A DNA stretch of 6,203 nt from contig JAOAJQ010000080.1 in NCBI GenBank assembly GCA_026414125.1, positions 1 through 6,203 on the forward strand. Direction: 5' to 3'. The notes below the pieces were generated by a model, which was given only the letters and a program-made list of their open reading frames with translations, ran no database searches and was not told the DNA's origin. Shown piece after piece: positions 5,639 through 6,203 of this stretch. The translations under genes and the position numbers were made by a program. How positions within the stretch are numbered: position 1 is the stretch's first letter; each line of letters begins with the position of its first letter. Origin of the DNA: Thermoproteota archaeon (GTDB taxonomy: Archaea > Thermoproteota > EX4484-205 > JAAOZP01).

Positions 5639-5989
5639 CTACTCCACTTTCACGGCAGTTCCTACAGCAGTGATTACTATAAAACCCTCTAGGATTTCCG
5701 CGGTCTCAAAATCTACGCCAACAACCCCGTTAGCACCAATTGAGGTTGCTTTCCTTATCAGGTTTTCCAGAGCCTCCATCCTAGCCTTCTCAATTTCAGA
5801 AAGATATGCTTCTGACTTTCCACCCACTATTGCCTCTATACCGGCCACGAATCTTCCAAGAGCCCCTCTAGTCCTGACTGTTTGCCCAAAGACTATGCCT
5901 AGGCTTTTCACGATTCTCATACCGGGTATTTCTGGAGTCGTAGAGATATAGACTTGATCTGGCGGAGGCGGAGGAACAGAGTATTCCAT
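5639..5989 (-). CDS. YbjQ / UPF0145 family protein (putative heavy-metal-binding domain)
   Basis: This 116-residue protein belongs to the YbjQ (UPF0145) family, small soluble proteins that form multimeric rings. Databases label the family putative heavy-metal-binding, but its role is unknown. Matches in order: TTPEIPGMRIVKSLGIVFGQTVRTR (17-41), the GGKSEAY segment (56-62), ARMEALENLIRKATSIGANGVVGVDFE (69-95), and the closing ITAVGTAVKVE (106-116). Length and motif order are normal. The N-terminus adds a short run of five prolines (VPPPPPD, 5-11), probably a flexible tail. The start is ATG at 5989, without a clear SD. CTTAAAG (minus strand, 6021-6027) is a TATA candidate that would give a leader of only about 8 bases. 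It reads toward the RAM pair 58 bases away, but that pair has its own promoter, so shared function is not implied. Confidence 0.9.
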   Translation of the reverse strand: MEYSVPPPPPDQVYISTTPEIPGMRIVKSLGIVFGQTVRTRGALGRFVAGIEAIVGGKSEAYLSEIEKARMEALENLIRKATSIGANGVVGVDFETAEILEGFIVITAVGTAVKVE

Positions 5990-6020
5990 ATAATACTCTT
6001 GCTGGGAAGGTAGAGATAAG

Positions 6021-6027
6021 CTTTAAG
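6021..6027 (-). promoter_or_regulatory. TATA-like element for the YbjQ-family gene
   Basis: CTTAAAG on the minus strand lies about 35 bases before the ATG at 5989 and predicts a start site near 5998, hence a very short leader. No SD is present in that stretch. The element is weaker than the TATA box of the RAM pair. Confidence 0.4.
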
Positions 6028-6036
6028 TCCATATGG

Positions 6037-6203
6037 TTAGAAAGTTTTTAAAACCCTCTTGGGAAAAGGCTTATGTAGCTGACAAGATCCTTTAACCGGC
6101 GGGGGAACCCATGTCCTCAAATATCTAACCGCAGCATCGGAAAGCCGTGGGCTATTAACAGGGGCTGAAGGCTTGGAGATCAGGCTTTTCGACACAGATG
6201 CTT
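6037..6203. other. Right-edge region with unresolved open frames on both strands
   Basis: No gene can be assigned with confidence here. On the plus strand one frame is open from 6083 through the edge (about 40 codons, ending GLEIRLFDTDA), with a balanced, protein-like composition. The only usual start in it is TTG at 6173, which lacks a convincing SD. GTTTTTAAAAC (6044-6054) could be its TATA box. On the minus strand a frame enters from the edge and stops at 6037-6039 (54 residues). It is rich in Ser and Pro, with no Glu and one Asp, which looks like an antisense shadow. The stretch from about 6095 is GC-richer than neighbouring spacers, so a structured leader or small RNA is possible. I found no tRNA, SRP RNA or known riboswitch signature. 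Confidence 0.3.

Noticed and set aside
5619..5951. A 110-codon plus-strand frame opposite the YbjQ-family gene
   Set aside because: It is antisense to a well-matched family protein, is rich in Ser/Thr/Pro, and has no supporting signals.
6029..6036. An 8-bp palindrome CCATATGG upstream of the YbjQ-family gene
   Set aside because: Symmetry does not extend beyond eight bases, and one site of this size is common by chance.
6037..6203. A minus-strand frame entering from the right edge as the 3' end of a gene
   Set aside because: The 54 residues contain no Glu, one Asp and many Ser and Pro, unlike the other proteins here; it is kept only as an unresolved region.
6083..6203. A tRNA, SRP RNA or known riboswitch in the GC-richer right edge
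   Set aside because: No T-arm consensus, no cloverleaf and no recognisable riboswitch core could be found by eye on either strand.

Overview
The window looks like a piece of an archaeal chromosome, probably from a thermophilic or TACK-type (Thermoproteota-like) lineage. This rests on several signs. The protein families are typical of archaea: a DUF89 protein with an N-terminal CxxC, stand-alone Lrp/RAM domains, and a short RmlA-like nucleotidyltransferase without a C-terminal extension. Arginine is encoded largely by AGA/AGG. TATA/BRE-like elements sit about 25-35 nt before several starts, and many starts lack a Shine-Dalgarno (SD) sequence. GTG and TTG starts occur. No rRNA, tRNA, CRISPR array, insertion sequence or phage gene was recognised.

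Layout, left to right. (1) A leftward operon occupies about 1-2503: an M48-family membrane zinc protease, then a DUF89 metal-dependent phosphatase-like protein, then the first 29 codons of an unidentified gene cut by the left edge. (2) A divergent promoter region (2504-2628) separates this operon from a rightward sugar-1-phosphate nucleotidyltransferase gene (2629-3381, TTG start). (3) A small, highly charged helical protein of unknown function (3428-3769, leftward) converges on it. An oligo-T tract downstream of the nucleotidyltransferase gene is a candidate terminator. (4) A 173-bp divergent spacer with several TATA-like elements and an inverted repeat leads into purM (3943-5088, rightward), encoding AIR synthase of purine biosynthesis. 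(5) Two tandem 77-codon paralogous genes for stand-alone RAM (Lrp/AsnC ligand-binding) domains follow, leftward (5107-5580). The first has a strong TATA box placed for a leaderless transcript and a perfect 8-bp inverted repeat over its start codon. (6) A YbjQ/UPF0145-family gene with its own promoter comes next (5639-5989, leftward). (7) The last about 210 bases are GC-richer, with open but unproven frames on both strands.

Functionally this is mostly chromosomal housekeeping: proteolysis at the membrane, metabolite repair, nucleotide-sugar synthesis, purine synthesis and small-molecule sensing. The most interesting part is the tandem RAM pair. These proteins bind effectors but have no DNA-binding domain, yet their promoter carries what looks like a classic repressor operator. 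I see no evidence for an elaborate new defence or mobile system.
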